Virus record (IMG/VR): IMGVR_UViG_3300032954_000001
Span: 1-64,000 of that record
Strand: one strand, 5' to 3'
From: a virus
DNA length: 64,000 nucleotides
Within the stretch, counting starts at the first letter, position 1. Each line of letters begins with the position of its first letter. Below, piece by piece: positions 53,588-62,353 of this stretch. The position numbers were made by a program, and so were the translations under genes. The notes below the pieces were generated by a model. It was given only the letters and a program-made list of their open reading frames with translations. It searched no databases and was not told the DNA's origin.

Positions 53588-56230
53588 ATGAAGCTAAACA
53601 CCCGTGGGAACGACAAGGCGACAGTCGTCGGCGGCAAGAGCCTCGGCACCTATCGCATCAACGCCAACAAAGCTGCTTTTGAAACTCTCTCCAGCCGCCT
53701 CTACTCCGATAAGATTCGGGCCGTCATTCGTGAACTGGCGTGCAACGCATACGACGCCCATGTCGCCGCTGACAAAGAGAACGTGCCCTTTGAGGTTCAC
53801 CTTCCCACGACGTTTGAGCCCCATTTCGAAATGAAGGATTTCGGTACCGGACTGGCTCACATCGACATCGTCGATCTGTTCTGCACTTATTTCGGCACCA
53901 ACAAATCCGACAGTGACAAGTTCATCGGAGCCCTCGGTCTCGGATCGAAGTCGCCGTTCTGTTTGACCATGCGCAACGAGACCACTGGTCGGGAAGAAGC
54001 GCAGGGCTTCTCGATTACCAACCGCTTCAAGGGTGACTCCGGTGAGTGCCCGGTCTGCGGCAAGTTGGTGCTCCTCGTCGATGAATGGATGCGCGATCAG
54101 CAGCGAGGTATCCGTTTCACCCGCAAGCCAATCGAACACGAAGTCGGTCGTATCAGTGAGAAGTCGGCGTTCGACCGGGTCGATACTGACGAAGAAGATT
54201 CGCATGTGAACTGCGAAGGCGTCGGGCTCCTGCCGAAGCACGGGGAGTATGAGGGTTGGGAAGCCAAGCAACCGCTGGTCGTGCGCATGTACGACGCGAT
54301 GATCGAGGACGGCGAACCGAAACTGATGCTGATGGCTGAGCGCATCGTGCCGGAAGAGCCCCTCGGAATTACCGTAAAGTTCGATGTCCAGCAGAGCCAG
54401 ATTTGGGAGTTCGAAAACAAGGCGAAAGTTGCATTCGAATTCTTCGCCCCACGTCCGATCTTCAACATCGAAGATTTTTCCATTCCTCAGGTCGAATACA
54501 GCGTCAAGACGGCTCTGTGGGGAATGCGCAAGGTCGCCGCCACGCCACAGACAAACACCGTGCGTGCGATTCAGGGCAAGGTGCAATACAGCGTCGGCAA
54601 CATCGACGTGAGCCGCACGACCGACTGGCAGAAGAAACTGCTGGCGATGCCGCTCGACCTGTTCTTCCCGATTGGGCAACTCGATCCGGCTGTCAGCCGC
54701 GAGACTCTGGAACTGAATGAGCGCACCATCAAGAACATCTTGGGGATGCTCGACAGCGTCTACGAGGAAATGCTTGCCGAGATCAAGAAAAAGATCGACG
54801 CCTGCTCACAGCCGTATGAAGCCCGGTTGCTGGCATGGGAACTGGTGCACTCGGAAGGCATCGGCAAGATCGTCAACGACGCATGGAACAAGGGCGACCT
54901 GTTCGGCAAGTACCAGAATTTCGTTCTGTCCGACAAGAAGCCCTTCCTGAATGATCTGGACATGGAGCAGACCATTCTCGTTCGATTCTCGAAGAACGGC
55001 GAGAAGAAGCGTGCCAAGAAAGAAGTTCTTACCAAAGTCTGCGAGAAGTGGAACAAGCAAACCGTCATGAGCGATGTCATGGCGGGCCGTGCGAAAAAGG
55101 AAGAGTACAACCGTGAGATCGATGTCGAGCCGAAGGTTGCGTTCCTCATCAACGATCTGAAACAGGGCGGCGACAAGTACGTCCACTTCCTGATTCAGGA
55201 GTGGACGGAACAGGATCACAAAGATTTTGGCTTGAACTGCGAGAAGTCCGTGGTCTACATGCTCAACCGTGTGGACAAGTTCGCTGATCCGAAGGAAGTG
55301 GCTAAGGAAGCCCGAAAGATGTTGAAGCGCATCGGCAATCCGCCCTTCATTCTCATGAGTGAACTCAAGGCGAAGTTGAAGCCGATCCTCGATGTGGAGA
55401 ACGACAATCCGCGCATGTCGCGTGAGCGGCGTACCATCATCGAACTGAATCTGAACCTCGGCAGCCGTCGCCATCAACGTGGTAAAGGCTGGCAGGAAGC
55501 TTGGGATAAATCGGAAGAGCAGCCGGAGGGGATCAAGTATTACATCCCGGTTGAGCGCCTCAAGGCGACCGAATCCGGATTCAACCGCTCTTATGATCTG
55601 GTCGATTTCATCAACACGATCATCAAGACTGGTATGTTCGGAATCGATAACACTACGGTGATCTACGGTCTGCGCAAGAACAGCAAGCTGCGACAGAAGG
55701 CGGAATGGGTTGATCTGATTCCGCACTTGAAGCGTATGATTCCGACCGTCCTGAACACGGACATCGAAATGCGCCTGTCGTATCTTTTGTCGCCGTTCCA
55801 GTCCGATCACAGTTCGCTGTTGAGCCGCATCGCAGATAAAAAGCTGCTTTATGCTAAGAGCCCGTTGCAGAAATTCTGCAACCAGCTTAGAGCGGCACAG
55901 AATTCGCAAACGCCGGAGCAGGATCGCGCCCTGCACGAGATCATTCGTCAGGCGCGTATCTGGGGCATCTATCACGTCACCAACACAGTCACGTTCGATG
56001 CGACGTGGAAGGAATTGAAAGAACGGTACCCACTGCTCAAGCTGAGTTGGTATGGTGCCTATGATGCGAACAAGGATGATCGTCTGATCGTGGATTATCT
56101 TCTGATGATCGATGAGCGGGACGGCATCACCGCTCCGGTCCGGGTTCAAGCGGCTGCGGCGTCCGGCGATGGTATCGTCACCGCCCCATCCGAACTAACA
56201 GTTTCCGAGACGGAGGTCTCAAATGTCTAA
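53588..56230 (+). CDS. rIIA: rIIA-like protein with GHKL ATPase domain
   Basis: 880 aa. The N-terminal GHKL (Hsp90-like) ATP site is intact: RELACNAYDAH (E49/N53, N box), KDFGTGL (residues 83-89, G1 box) and GALGLGSKSPF (114-124, G2). The following domains fit the large phage rIIA family. T4 rIIA/rIIB are membrane-associated proteins affecting lysis timing and exclusion by lambda Rex. rIIB follows with an 8-base overlap. Driven by its own promoter, with no Shine-Dalgarno. Confidence 0.88.
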   Translation: MKLNTRGNDKATVVGGKSLGTYRINANKAAFETLSSRLYSDKIRAVIRELACNAYDAHVAADKENVPFEVHLPTTFEPHFEMKDFGTGLAHIDIVDLFCTYFGTNKSDSDKFIGALGLGSKSPFCLTMRNETTGREEAQGFSITNRFKGDSGECPVCGKLVLLVDEWMRDQQRGIRFTRKPIEHEVGRISEKSAFDRVDTDEEDSHVNCEGVGLLPKHGEYEGWEAKQPLVVRMYDAMIEDGEPKLMLMAERIVPEEPLGITVKFDVQQSQIWEFENKAKVAFEFFAPRPIFNIEDFSIPQVEYSVKTALWGMRKVAATPQTNTVRAIQGKVQYSVGNIDVSRTTDWQKKLLAMPLDLFFPIGQLDPAVSRETLELNERTIKNILGMLDSVYEEMLAEIKKKIDACSQPYEARLLAWELVHSEGIGKIVNDAWNKGDLFGKYQNFVLSDKKPFLNDLDMEQTILVRFSKNGEKKRAKKEVLTKVCEKWNKQTVMSDVMAGRAKKEEYNREIDVEPKVAFLINDLKQGGDKYVHFLIQEWTEQDHKDFGLNCEKSVVYMLNRVDKFADPKEVAKEARKMLKRIGNPPFILMSELKAKLKPILDVENDNPRMSRERRTIIELNLNLGSRRHQRGKGWQEAWDKSEEQPEGIKYYIPVERLKATESGFNRSYDLVDFINTIIKTGMFGIDNTTVIYGLRKNSKLRQKAEWVDLIPHLKRMIPTVLNTDIEMRLSYLLSPFQSDHSSLLSRIADKKLLYAKSPLQKFCNQLRAAQNSQTPEQDRALHEIIRQARIWGIYHVTNTVTFDATWKELKERYPLLKLSWYGAYDANKDDRLIVDYLLMIDERDGITAPVRVQAAAASGDGIVTAPSELTVSETEVSNV

Positions 56231-57575
56231 GTGCTCAGTTGTTTCATACGTGTCGAAGCCCTCATTCGTTTCACTCTACGTGGATCGCGGCAAGGGTGTT
56301 GAGAATTTCCGCCTCAACGATACGCACCCGACTTTCAAGAGCCTGTTGCGTGCGTTGAAGCGTGGCGAAGATCGTCGCGTTCCCAAGCTGCTTTCGGCGG
56401 CTGAGAGCATTTCCAACGTCACCCACGGCAACGTGACGGTGATGAAAGACGGCGTGTACTTCAAGGGGCGCAAGGTGGAAGCCGCTCTGACTCGCCGCAT
56501 CTACGAACTGGCGTCCCAGAAGGCATCGACTCAGGCTCTCCTGAAATTCATGGACAACCTGTTCCAGAATCCTTCCGAGGAAGCGCAGAACGAGTTGTAC
56601 GAATGGCTCGTGAACTTCAATGACGGCAAGTTCGTGCCGACCGATGATGGCTGTTTCGTCGCCTACAAGGTCGTCAACCCGGACTACACCGACTGCCGTA
56701 CTGGTACGGTACTGAACAAGCCCGGTGAGCGTCCGTGGATGCCCCGCAAGGATGTCGATCCGGACCGCCGCAACGAATGCAGCCGTGGGTTCCACTTCTG
56801 CTCACGTCAGTATGTCGGCGTGTTCAATGGTTGGCAGCGTGGCTCCGGCAGCAACCGCGTGGTCGTGGTGAAAGTCAACCCGAAGGACGTGGTTGCGATC
56901 CCGAAGGACTACAGCTTCAACAAGGGGCGCACGTGGACGTATGAAGTGCTTCGCGAACTGGAAGAGTTCAACTTCAAGAACGAGCAGGAGCACCCGTACT
57001 TCCAGCAGTTGTTCGTGCCTGAGATGAAGGAAAAGGCCGACATTCTCAAGGCTCTGTACGAACTGCCGAACGTGAAGCGCATCCTCAAGAAGCGCAAGCT
57101 GACCAAGACTTCGCTGCGCAAGGCGTCGAAAGAACGTCTCCGCAACTGGTACGGTCAGTTGCACGCGATGCTGAATCCGCCTGATATGAGCAAGCTGTTC
57201 GAGAACCCGTTGAAGGCGACTCTGACGGCGACCAAGGGCGGCATCACCATCGGCATGGTCGCAGCCGAACTCGATGTGCCGTACAAGACGATCTACAACG
57301 CGGTGAACGGTAAGCCGCCGCAGGAAATGATTGATCTGATCGGCGAAGCCATTGCCAAGTTGCGTGGCACCAAGGGCAACACGTCGAACAACTCGTATCC
57401 GACGCCTGTTTCTGAAAAGCGCACCTACGCGGCGGCAGCCTCGCTGTCCGGCTCGACGGTGAATCAGGAAGGCGAAGAGTCCGAGTTCGATGGGCTGTAC
57501 GACGAATACGGCTACGGAACCATCGATGACGGGTCGGAATTCGACGAGACGGAAGAAGAACAGGATCAGGACTAA
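56223..57575 (+). CDS. rIIB: rIIB-like protein
   Basis: 450 aa. The central region FMDNLFQNPSEEAQNELYEWL, FVPTDDGCFVAYKVV, DPDRRNECSRGFHFCSRQYV, VVVVKVNPKDVVAIP is the characteristic rIIB core. An extension (residues about 340-400) contains a helix-turn-helix-like GITIGMVAAELDVPYKTIYNAV, then an acidic tail. Forms a pair with rIIA; followed by a strong terminator. Confidence 0.9.
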   Translation: MSKCSVVSYVSKPSFVSLYVDRGKGVENFRLNDTHPTFKSLLRALKRGEDRRVPKLLSAAESISNVTHGNVTVMKDGVYFKGRKVEAALTRRIYELASQKASTQALLKFMDNLFQNPSEEAQNELYEWLVNFNDGKFVPTDDGCFVAYKVVNPDYTDCRTGTVLNKPGERPWMPRKDVDPDRRNECSRGFHFCSRQYVGVFNGWQRGSGSNRVVVVKVNPKDVVAIPKDYSFNKGRTWTYEVLRELEEFNFKNEQEHPYFQQLFVPEMKEKADILKALYELPNVKRILKKRKLTKTSLRKASKERLRNWYGQLHAMLNPPDMSKLFENPLKATLTATKGGITIGMVAAELDVPYKTIYNAVNGKPPQEMIDLIGEAIAKLRGTKGNTSNNSYPTPVSEKRTYAAAASLSGSTVNQEGEESEFDGLYDEYGYGTIDDGSEFDETEEEQDQD

Positions 57576-57651
57576 CCGTCTCTTAAGTTAGAGGCGAAGC
57601 CCGATCTGTTAATCTCTCGACCAACTGACTAAACACACGGGTGGAGTCTCT

Positions 57652-57699
57652 AAGGGGAGCACTGGATATGGAAATCCAATCGCTCCCCTTCTCTTTTTT
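57652..57699 (+). terminator. Rho-independent terminator after rIIB
   Basis: AAGGGGAGC (57652-57660) pairs with GCTCCCCTT (57682-57690), inner TGGAT/ATCCA, then CTCTTTTTT. Confidence 0.85.
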
Positions 57700-57701
57700 G
57701 G

Positions 57702-57707
57702 TATTAA
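57702..57707 (+). promoter_or_regulatory. Possible leaderless -10 box
   Basis: TGG-TATTAA ends six bases before ATG 57714; no CCAAA at the usual place. Confidence 0.4.
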
Positions 57708-57713
57708 CCGGGT

Positions 57714-57905
57714 ATGAACACCATATTCCGGTGCGCAGAGCACAAACGATTCGAGACACAACGAGAAGCCGAAGAGGAACTCCCCAAGATCGCCCTGCAC
57801 GGCATGAGAAAGGGCGGCGGATCGTGGCGTTTACTTAAGGCATTCCAGTGCGGTGACCACTGGCATGTGGGCCGAGATTGGAAGAGCCGCAAAAAACCCT
57901 CGTAA
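57714..57905 (+). CDS. Small basic protein, 63 aa
   Basis: FRCAEHKRFETQREAEEELPK and CGDHWHVGRDW: short alpha/beta protein with a Cys/His pattern; lies between a terminator and the Ku promoter. Confidence 0.55.
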   Translation: MNTIFRCAEHKRFETQREAEEELPKIALHGMRKGGGSWRLLKAFQCGDHWHVGRDWKSRKKPS

Positions 57906-57934
57906 GTAGCTGAAAACACGCCAATAAAAACTAC

Positions 57935-57961
57935 CCAAAATCCCTTCCCCGCTGGTAGAAT
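57935..57961 (+). promoter_or_regulatory. Phage-type promoter for the Ku gene
   Basis: CCAAA 57935-57939, 21 bp to TAGAAT 57956-57961 in GCTGGTAGAATGTAGG. Here a short leader with GGAGGG precedes ATG 57982. Confidence 0.68.
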
Positions 57962-57981
57962 GTAGGCATCGGAGGGATTTT

Positions 57982-58992
57982 ATGGCGAAATCCAAGAAAG
58001 CTGCTCCAGCCGTTGCCGTTGCAGAAGCACCGATCACCAAGGAATCGGCTATGAGCAAGCTGGCAGCAATGCTGAGCCAGCCCGGTATCACCCCGGTCGT
58101 CGCTCCTACTCCTGAAAAGAAAACCACCAAGAGTTCGGTATTCACTGGCGAACTGGTCATCCTCGAAGGCCGCGCCACTCTCGACATCAAGTGCTATAAC
58201 GCTGCCGAAGCCGACAGCATCGAGCGCAACAACCTGCACGCCCATACCACCAAGCAGAAGAACGAGAAGGGCGAGGACGTTGAAGTCACCACCTACAGCA
58301 AGGTGAAGAACGGCACGCAGTTCTGCTCCGGCTGCAACAAGACGATCTCGAAAGACGAGATCGTGAAGGGCGTCGAAGTCGGCAAGGACAAATACGTCAC
58401 CTTGACCGATCAGGAAATTCAGGAAGTCGCACCGCTCAAGGCGAATCAGATGTTCGTTACCGCCTACGTCAAGCCGGAAGATGTCAACCTGACCTACATC
58501 GAAGATTCCGAGTACGTCTGCATCGACCCGGACAGCAAGAACCCTCGCAAGGAAGTTTTCGACACGTTCGTCGATGCGATGTTCAAGCACGGTCGTTACG
58601 GCAAGGGTGTGCGTGTGAAAGGCAATCGTGAGCAGTATTTCATCATTCGCCCGGTCATGAACAAGCTGGCGGATGGCTCCATCGCCTACGGCATGATGCT
58701 GCACCACCTGTTCGCGGAATACGAAGTCCGCGAGTGCAACAAGTTCCAGAAGGCTGAGCCGAACTCGGAATTGTCGGCAGTCATCGGTCAGTACATGGAA
58801 GAGACGACCGAGGGTTTCGTCCCGGCAAAGTACGACAGCTTCCTCGGCAACACGCGCAATCTGGTGTTGGCGAAGTCGAACGGTGCCGTTGCGTCGATCA
58901 AGCAGTCGCACATGGCGCAGGCTCCTGCGACCGATCTGATCGGTGCTTTGAAAGACGCTCTCAAGACGAAGAGCGCCAAGGCTGGCAAATAA
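57982..58992 (+). CDS. ku: Ku-like DNA end-binding protein
   Basis: Ku dimers encircle DNA ends and recruit ligase for end joining. The order matches bacterial Ku: a FTGELVI... strand region with LHAHT near 85, C115-x2-C118 (FCSGCNK), KDEIVKGVEVGKDKYVTLTDQEI (bacterial form EDIVKGYEY..YVVLTDEE), MFVTAYVKPEDVNLTYI, YVCIDPDSKN..EVFDTFVDAMFKHGRYGKGVRV and the IIRPVMNKLADGSI..MMLHHLFAEYEVRE end. An N-terminal extension of about 50 residues is unusual. 336 aa. Ku is known from a few mycobacteriophages, where it helps genome circularisation. No LigD here; LigA at 16194 is the only ligase in the window. Confidence 0.8.
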   Translation: MAKSKKAAPAVAVAEAPITKESAMSKLAAMLSQPGITPVVAPTPEKKTTKSSVFTGELVILEGRATLDIKCYNAAEADSIERNNLHAHTTKQKNEKGEDVEVTTYSKVKNGTQFCSGCNKTISKDEIVKGVEVGKDKYVTLTDQEIQEVAPLKANQMFVTAYVKPEDVNLTYIEDSEYVCIDPDSKNPRKEVFDTFVDAMFKHGRYGKGVRVKGNREQYFIIRPVMNKLADGSIAYGMMLHHLFAEYEVRECNKFQKAEPNSELSAVIGQYMEETTEGFVPAKYDSFLGNTRNLVLAKSNGAVASIKQSHMAQAPATDLIGALKDALKTKSAKAGK

Positions 58993-58996
58993 GTTC

Positions 58997-59350
58997 GTGC
59001 CGTGCGTAGTCGAAAGGCTTACACCAAGTCCGCTGTAGTCGGCAGCCAGTGCCCACACGGATTCAGGTAGCGCACGGCACATAGATTTCAACCCGGTGTA
59101 AACGGGAAGGGGTGTAAACGGTTCGCCGGAATGAAGCCCCCGGAACATCGCCGGACGAAGCCGGGTTGAGAGGAAAGAGACCACGCCCTATATAGGCGTG
59201 GCGGTGAGGCGGGTTCCGTAAAAGAGCGGCCCACGATGTACCTGACAGCATAGGGAGGGCTTAGCGACAAACACTGGTGTCCGGCAGTAAGCTACGCCCG
59301 GAGAAACAAAACGGACGCCGGAAGGAATGGTTGAGACCGAACCGCCTCAT
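58997..59350 (+). ncRNA. Large structured RNA, about 350 nt
   Basis: A 378-bp gap without ORFs folds by eye into four domains: a 10-bp perfect stem (58997-59006 with 59071-59080); an 11-bp stem (59086-59096 with 59161-59171); a CCACGCC/GGCGTGG hairpin (59181-59201); and an 11-bp long-range helix with one bulged G (59205-59216 with 59339-59349). Within the last domain, 59287-59306 matches 16 of 20 positions of the E. coli RNase P CR-IV segment as I recall it, and GTAAAAGAGCG at 59218 resembles its P12 loop. However, P4/CR-V could not be found, so RNase P identity is only a hypothesis. Confidence 0.65.
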
Positions 59351-59370
59351 GCAGATTTAGGAGGGAAGCA

Positions 59371-59568
59371 ATGGCGAAACGATATCTTGGCAGGCCATAC
59401 ATCATCGGCCTTGATCGGCGGCATGGCACGGCTGGTCTGTTGGATGAACTACGAAGGGTCGCACGAGCGACTCAGAAGGCCGATAAAAAAGCTGACGTGG
59501 TCACGAGGGGGCGACATCCGAAAAGTTCTCCGAATGCGCTCAGAAAGGCTCTCGACGAACTGGCATGA
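59371..59568 (+). CDS. Basic small protein, 65 aa
   Basis: Strong GGAGGG upstream. Lys/Arg-rich, helical (DELRRVARATQKADKKADV). Directly follows the structured RNA; might bind RNA, which is a guess. Confidence 0.6.
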   Translation: MAKRYLGRPYIIGLDRRHGTAGLLDELRRVARATQKADKKADVVTRGRHPKSSPNALRKALDELA

Positions 59569-59813
59569 GATACTTCAAACTGGTAGCTGGTGGACGCGGT
59601 GACTCAGCCTACGGCGAGTATCAGGAAATCTCCGAAGGCGAGTACAAGTTCACCCTTGAGAAGTGCATGAAGCCTGCCTATCACGAGAAGCTGTTGCAGC
59701 ACATGAACGGTTTCGTCTACATGGGTATGGCGTTTATCGCTCTGGAATACGTGAGCGATGAGACTGACATCGACCGCAAGGCGGAAGCTGAGGATCGAGA
59801 TCGTGGACGATAA
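59565..59813 (+). CDS. Unknown protein, 82 aa
   Basis: ATGA overlap. FKLVAGGRGDSAYGEYQEI; charged C-terminal tail. Unknown. Confidence 0.6.
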   Translation: MRYFKLVAGGRGDSAYGEYQEISEGEYKFTLEKCMKPAYHEKLLQHMNGFVYMGMAFIALEYVSDETDIDRKAEAEDRDRGR

Positions 59814-60036
59814 ACAGCGCAGGGTCGCGGAACTGGTCGGACTGATCGAAGTTTCGCGATTGACAATCGCAGGGCACAAGCGCAATCTTAAGATTGCCGA
59901 AAGCCTCATCCTGCAATGCACCGGGCGACTGGCGGCTGAGGAAGCAACGCTGGAACGCCTGATGAAAGAGATCAAGGCACTTGGGTTTCACGATAGTGGA
60001 CACGCCAAGGGAGAGATGAAGAAATGGACTTCTTAG
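59803..60036 (+). CDS. Coiled-coil protein, 77 aa
   Basis: GTG 59803 with GAGG upstream. Nearly all helix (heptads RRVAELVGLIEV, AAEEATLERLMKEI). Unknown. Confidence 0.55.
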   Translation: MDDKQRRVAELVGLIEVSRLTIAGHKRNLKIAESLILQCTGRLAAEEATLERLMKEIKALGFHDSGHAKGEMKKWTS

Positions 60037-60389
60037 TCGGACAACTCGTAAGATGGTCGAGTCAGTCTCGTGGCTACCAGACAACCAAAGAAGGCATCAT
60101 CTGCTGCGCCGTGCCTGCTGGTGAGAAGCCGAGCAAAGAATACAAAAACCTGCACACGGGCGCGGGATGCGGCTCCAGCCGTAAAGAAATTTCGTATGTG
60201 GTCTGCGTGGACGGCAAGTTTTATTGGCCTCGTGTCGGCAGTCTATGCGCGGTGGTGCATGACCCCAACCGCAGTATTCCTGCGGAGAACTTCGTGCAAA
60301 CTGTGGCGGCGAACGTCCACAATCCGAGCCTGACGGACAAAGGCTTCCGGGAATTCGTGAAGAGCACGTTGCCGATAGTGAGGTATTGA
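60024..60389 (+). CDS. Unknown protein, 121 aa
   Basis: Beta-rich with several Cys (IICCAV, GCGSS, VVCVDGKFYWPRVGSLCAVV). Unknown. Confidence 0.6.
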   Translation: MDFLVGQLVRWSSQSRGYQTTKEGIICCAVPAGEKPSKEYKNLHTGAGCGSSRKEISYVVCVDGKFYWPRVGSLCAVVHDPNRSIPAENFVQTVAANVHNPSLTDKGFREFVKSTLPIVRY

Positions 60390-60745
60390 TGGAATACGAA
60401 GTCACATTCAAGAAGCGGTTCAAGGTCCGCGAAGATCAGAACCCGGCTGACATCGGCAAGAACTACATCGAGACGATGGGTTTTGAAGTCGTGTCCACCG
60501 AACTGGTTTACGATCCGACCTACGGTGACGATGTTCTGTGCGAATGCGGTCATGCCTATTACCGCCACTTCGACACTTACGAGGACATGCGTCCGGTCGG
60601 CTGCAAGTATTGCGGCATGTATGTCGAGGGCATATCGCATCGCCGGGAGATTCCTGTTCCCCCCGATGCGGATGTCTCGAAGTTCACTTTCGAGGACTGG
60701 CAGAAATACGCTAGTATTTGCACGGGCTTCAAGAGGGCAAAATGA
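60389..60745 (+). CDS. Zinc-ribbon-containing protein, 118 aa
   Basis: TGATG overlap. CECGHAYYRH ... CKYCGMYVEG forms a ribbon after a KH-like alpha/beta start. Unknown. Confidence 0.6.
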   Translation: MEYEVTFKKRFKVREDQNPADIGKNYIETMGFEVVSTELVYDPTYGDDVLCECGHAYYRHFDTYEDMRPVGCKYCGMYVEGISHRREIPVPPDADVSKFTFEDWQKYASICTGFKRAK

Positions 60746-61164
60746 GAATCGATCAATTACAACCCGGTCAGCGAGTTTACAACGTCATCCGCCGCAGGAT
60801 GGGCAACACGACCCTCCGCGATACCGCCGTGTTTAGCATCGTGGTCAAGGAAATCGACCCCGCTGGTCGGTGGGTGCTGGCGTCGTGGAACTCGAATCCG
60901 CCTGAGAAGTTCCATGCCACTCAAGTTAGCAAATGGAAAAAGGACAAACCCGTCACGGTTGCTATCGGGTTCGGAGCCAGCCGTCTGGCGACACGCGAGG
61001 AACTGAAACTCATCAAGGCGCAGAAAGAGATCGACGCCGTCCAGCCTGAGGGCGACAATTGCGGAACGCATTTCACTCGTTACCGCACGCTCAAAGTTGA
61101 TGGTGGACTCACGATCAAGTATTGCAACGTATGCCGACAGGAGCAGGGGTTCAAAGAGATATGA
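60742..61164 (+). CDS. Unknown protein, 140 aa
   Basis: Barrel-like start (LQPGQRVYNVIRRRMGNTTLRDTAVFSIVVKEI) and a C-terminal CG..H..C..C site (NCGTHF, YCNVCRQEQG). Unknown. Confidence 0.6.
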   Translation: MRIDQLQPGQRVYNVIRRRMGNTTLRDTAVFSIVVKEIDPAGRWVLASWNSNPPEKFHATQVSKWKKDKPVTVAIGFGASRLATREELKLIKAQKEIDAVQPEGDNCGTHFTRYRTLKVDGGLTIKYCNVCRQEQGFKEI

Positions 61165-61493
61165 GAAACCGGGAAGCAGTCCTCAGGGAACTGGCTCCAC
61201 TGGTGCGAACGATCTATCAACGCGACGACAACGGCTGCTGCTTGCACGCGATGCTGGATGACGGGAATTGGGAACTGATCTACGAGGATGACCTGTTGGA
61301 GCACGATGACTGCCGGAAGGCTCATGAGTTGCTACAGGAACTCGCTCTGGAAGATCGGCTCCTGCTGGAACACGACGGCGGCAGGGGGCTGCATTTCGGT
61401 GAACTGCCGCAGTTCGATGACGAGTACGACCCGAACGAATACGGAGAATGGGGCGATGAGGAAGAGACTGAAACCAATTCGACTGGCGACTAA
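61161..61493 (+). CDS. Acidic protein, 110 aa
   Basis: Asp/Glu-rich throughout, helical, with an unstructured acidic tail (DDEYDPNEYGEWGDEEETE). Such acidic phage proteins can mimic DNA, but nothing here proves it. Confidence 0.6.
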   Translation: MRNREAVLRELAPLVRTIYQRDDNGCCLHAMLDDGNWELIYEDDLLEHDDCRKAHELLQELALEDRLLLEHDGGRGLHFGELPQFDDEYDPNEYGEWGDEEETETNSTGD

Positions 61494-61761
61494 GGACGGC
61501 GGCGTGCTGAAAGTGGTCGGACAGGGCAAGGACGCCTGCCTGAATTTCCATGCCGGGAATGCGCCCTACGCCCTGATCGACAACAGCCTCACTGTGCGCA
61601 ACTTCCTCCGGGATGCTCTGGAGCGGATGCGCATTCCAATCCACTGCATGACCTGTTCGGATGATCGCAAGGTACTGCAAGGTACGGGTGACCCTGAGCA
61701 TCCGCTCAAAGCAGTACCATGCCCGGATTGCACAAAGCGGAGTCAGAAACATGGCAAATGA
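61456..61761 (+). CDS. Zinc protein, 101 aa
   Basis: Starts within the previous gene. The C terminus CMTCSDDRKV..CPDCTKR is one zinc site. Unknown. Confidence 0.6.
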   Translation: MRKRLKPIRLATKDGGVLKVVGQGKDACLNFHAGNAPYALIDNSLTVRNFLRDALERMRIPIHCMTCSDDRKVLQGTGDPEHPLKAVPCPDCTKRSQKHGK

Positions 61762-62353
61762 AAAAATGGAAGCATTCTGGAAAGCCAACCCGAAGCTGGC
61801 TGCTGAGGTTGAGGAGTTGAGAAAGAAGCCGGACAACGAGATCGATTTGTCCGACATTCCGGAGATCACGGACTGGTCGGGTGCCGTGGTCGGCAAGTTC
61901 TATCGCCCGAAGCGGAAACTCTTCGTCTCGTTCACCGCCCTGCTCCGTCACTTGAAAGACGGCAACGTCATTCAGAACGACCTGAATCGTGGGCTGTTCT
62001 ATTTCGGCTGCACGCGCAGCTACGTGTTTGACGACATCCAGCCGAAGGAAGTCGAATGGTTCTTCCGCGACGACATGGAGGCGGGAGCCGCCGCCCTAGC
62101 TCAGGTGCGGGGTGCCATCGTCTTGGCTGAGGCTGAGGGTCGCTGCATCTGGCGTGAAGCACATGAGATGAATAGCTACGAGGCTCTGAACGACCTGCTG
62201 GTCAAGAGCGGCTATTCGTACAACCGTCACGGCGGTCCGGCGATTGTGTTCGAGAACGATAACCGCACCGAAAACCCGTCGTATGCGTATTGCTATCCCG
62301 GCGTCCGCGACCGCATCGCGGAAGCGGCAATCCCGCTGGAAGTGGTGATGTGA
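61751..62353 (+). CDS. Protein with BrnA-like N-terminal region, 200 aa
   Basis: Residues 30-60 (NEIDLSDIPEITDWSGAVVGKFYRPKRK) match the phrase common to BrnA/CopG-type antitoxins, but the rest (about 140 aa) is unlike an antitoxin and no toxin gene is adjacent. Function unknown. Confidence 0.6.
   Translation: MANEKMEAFWKANPKLAAEVEELRKKPDNEIDLSDIPEITDWSGAVVGKFYRPKRKLFVSFTALLRHLKDGNVIQNDLNRGLFYFGCTRSYVFDDIQPKEVEWFFRDDMEAGAAALAQVRGAIVLAEAEGRCIWREAHEMNSYEALNDLLVKSGYSYNRHGGPAIVFENDNRTENPSYAYCYPGVRDRIAEAAIPLEVVM

Noticed and set aside
54806-56149. 447-codon open frame on the minus strand
   Set aside because: It lies entirely antisense to rIIA, whose ATPase motifs are clear; the antisense product has no recognisable features.
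58997-59350. Firm assignment of the structured RNA as RNase P RNA, group I/II intron, or tmRNA
   Set aside because: RNase P P4/CR-V is not found; intron core motifs and split exons are absent; no tRNA-like ends for tmRNA. Reported as a structured RNA of uncertain class.
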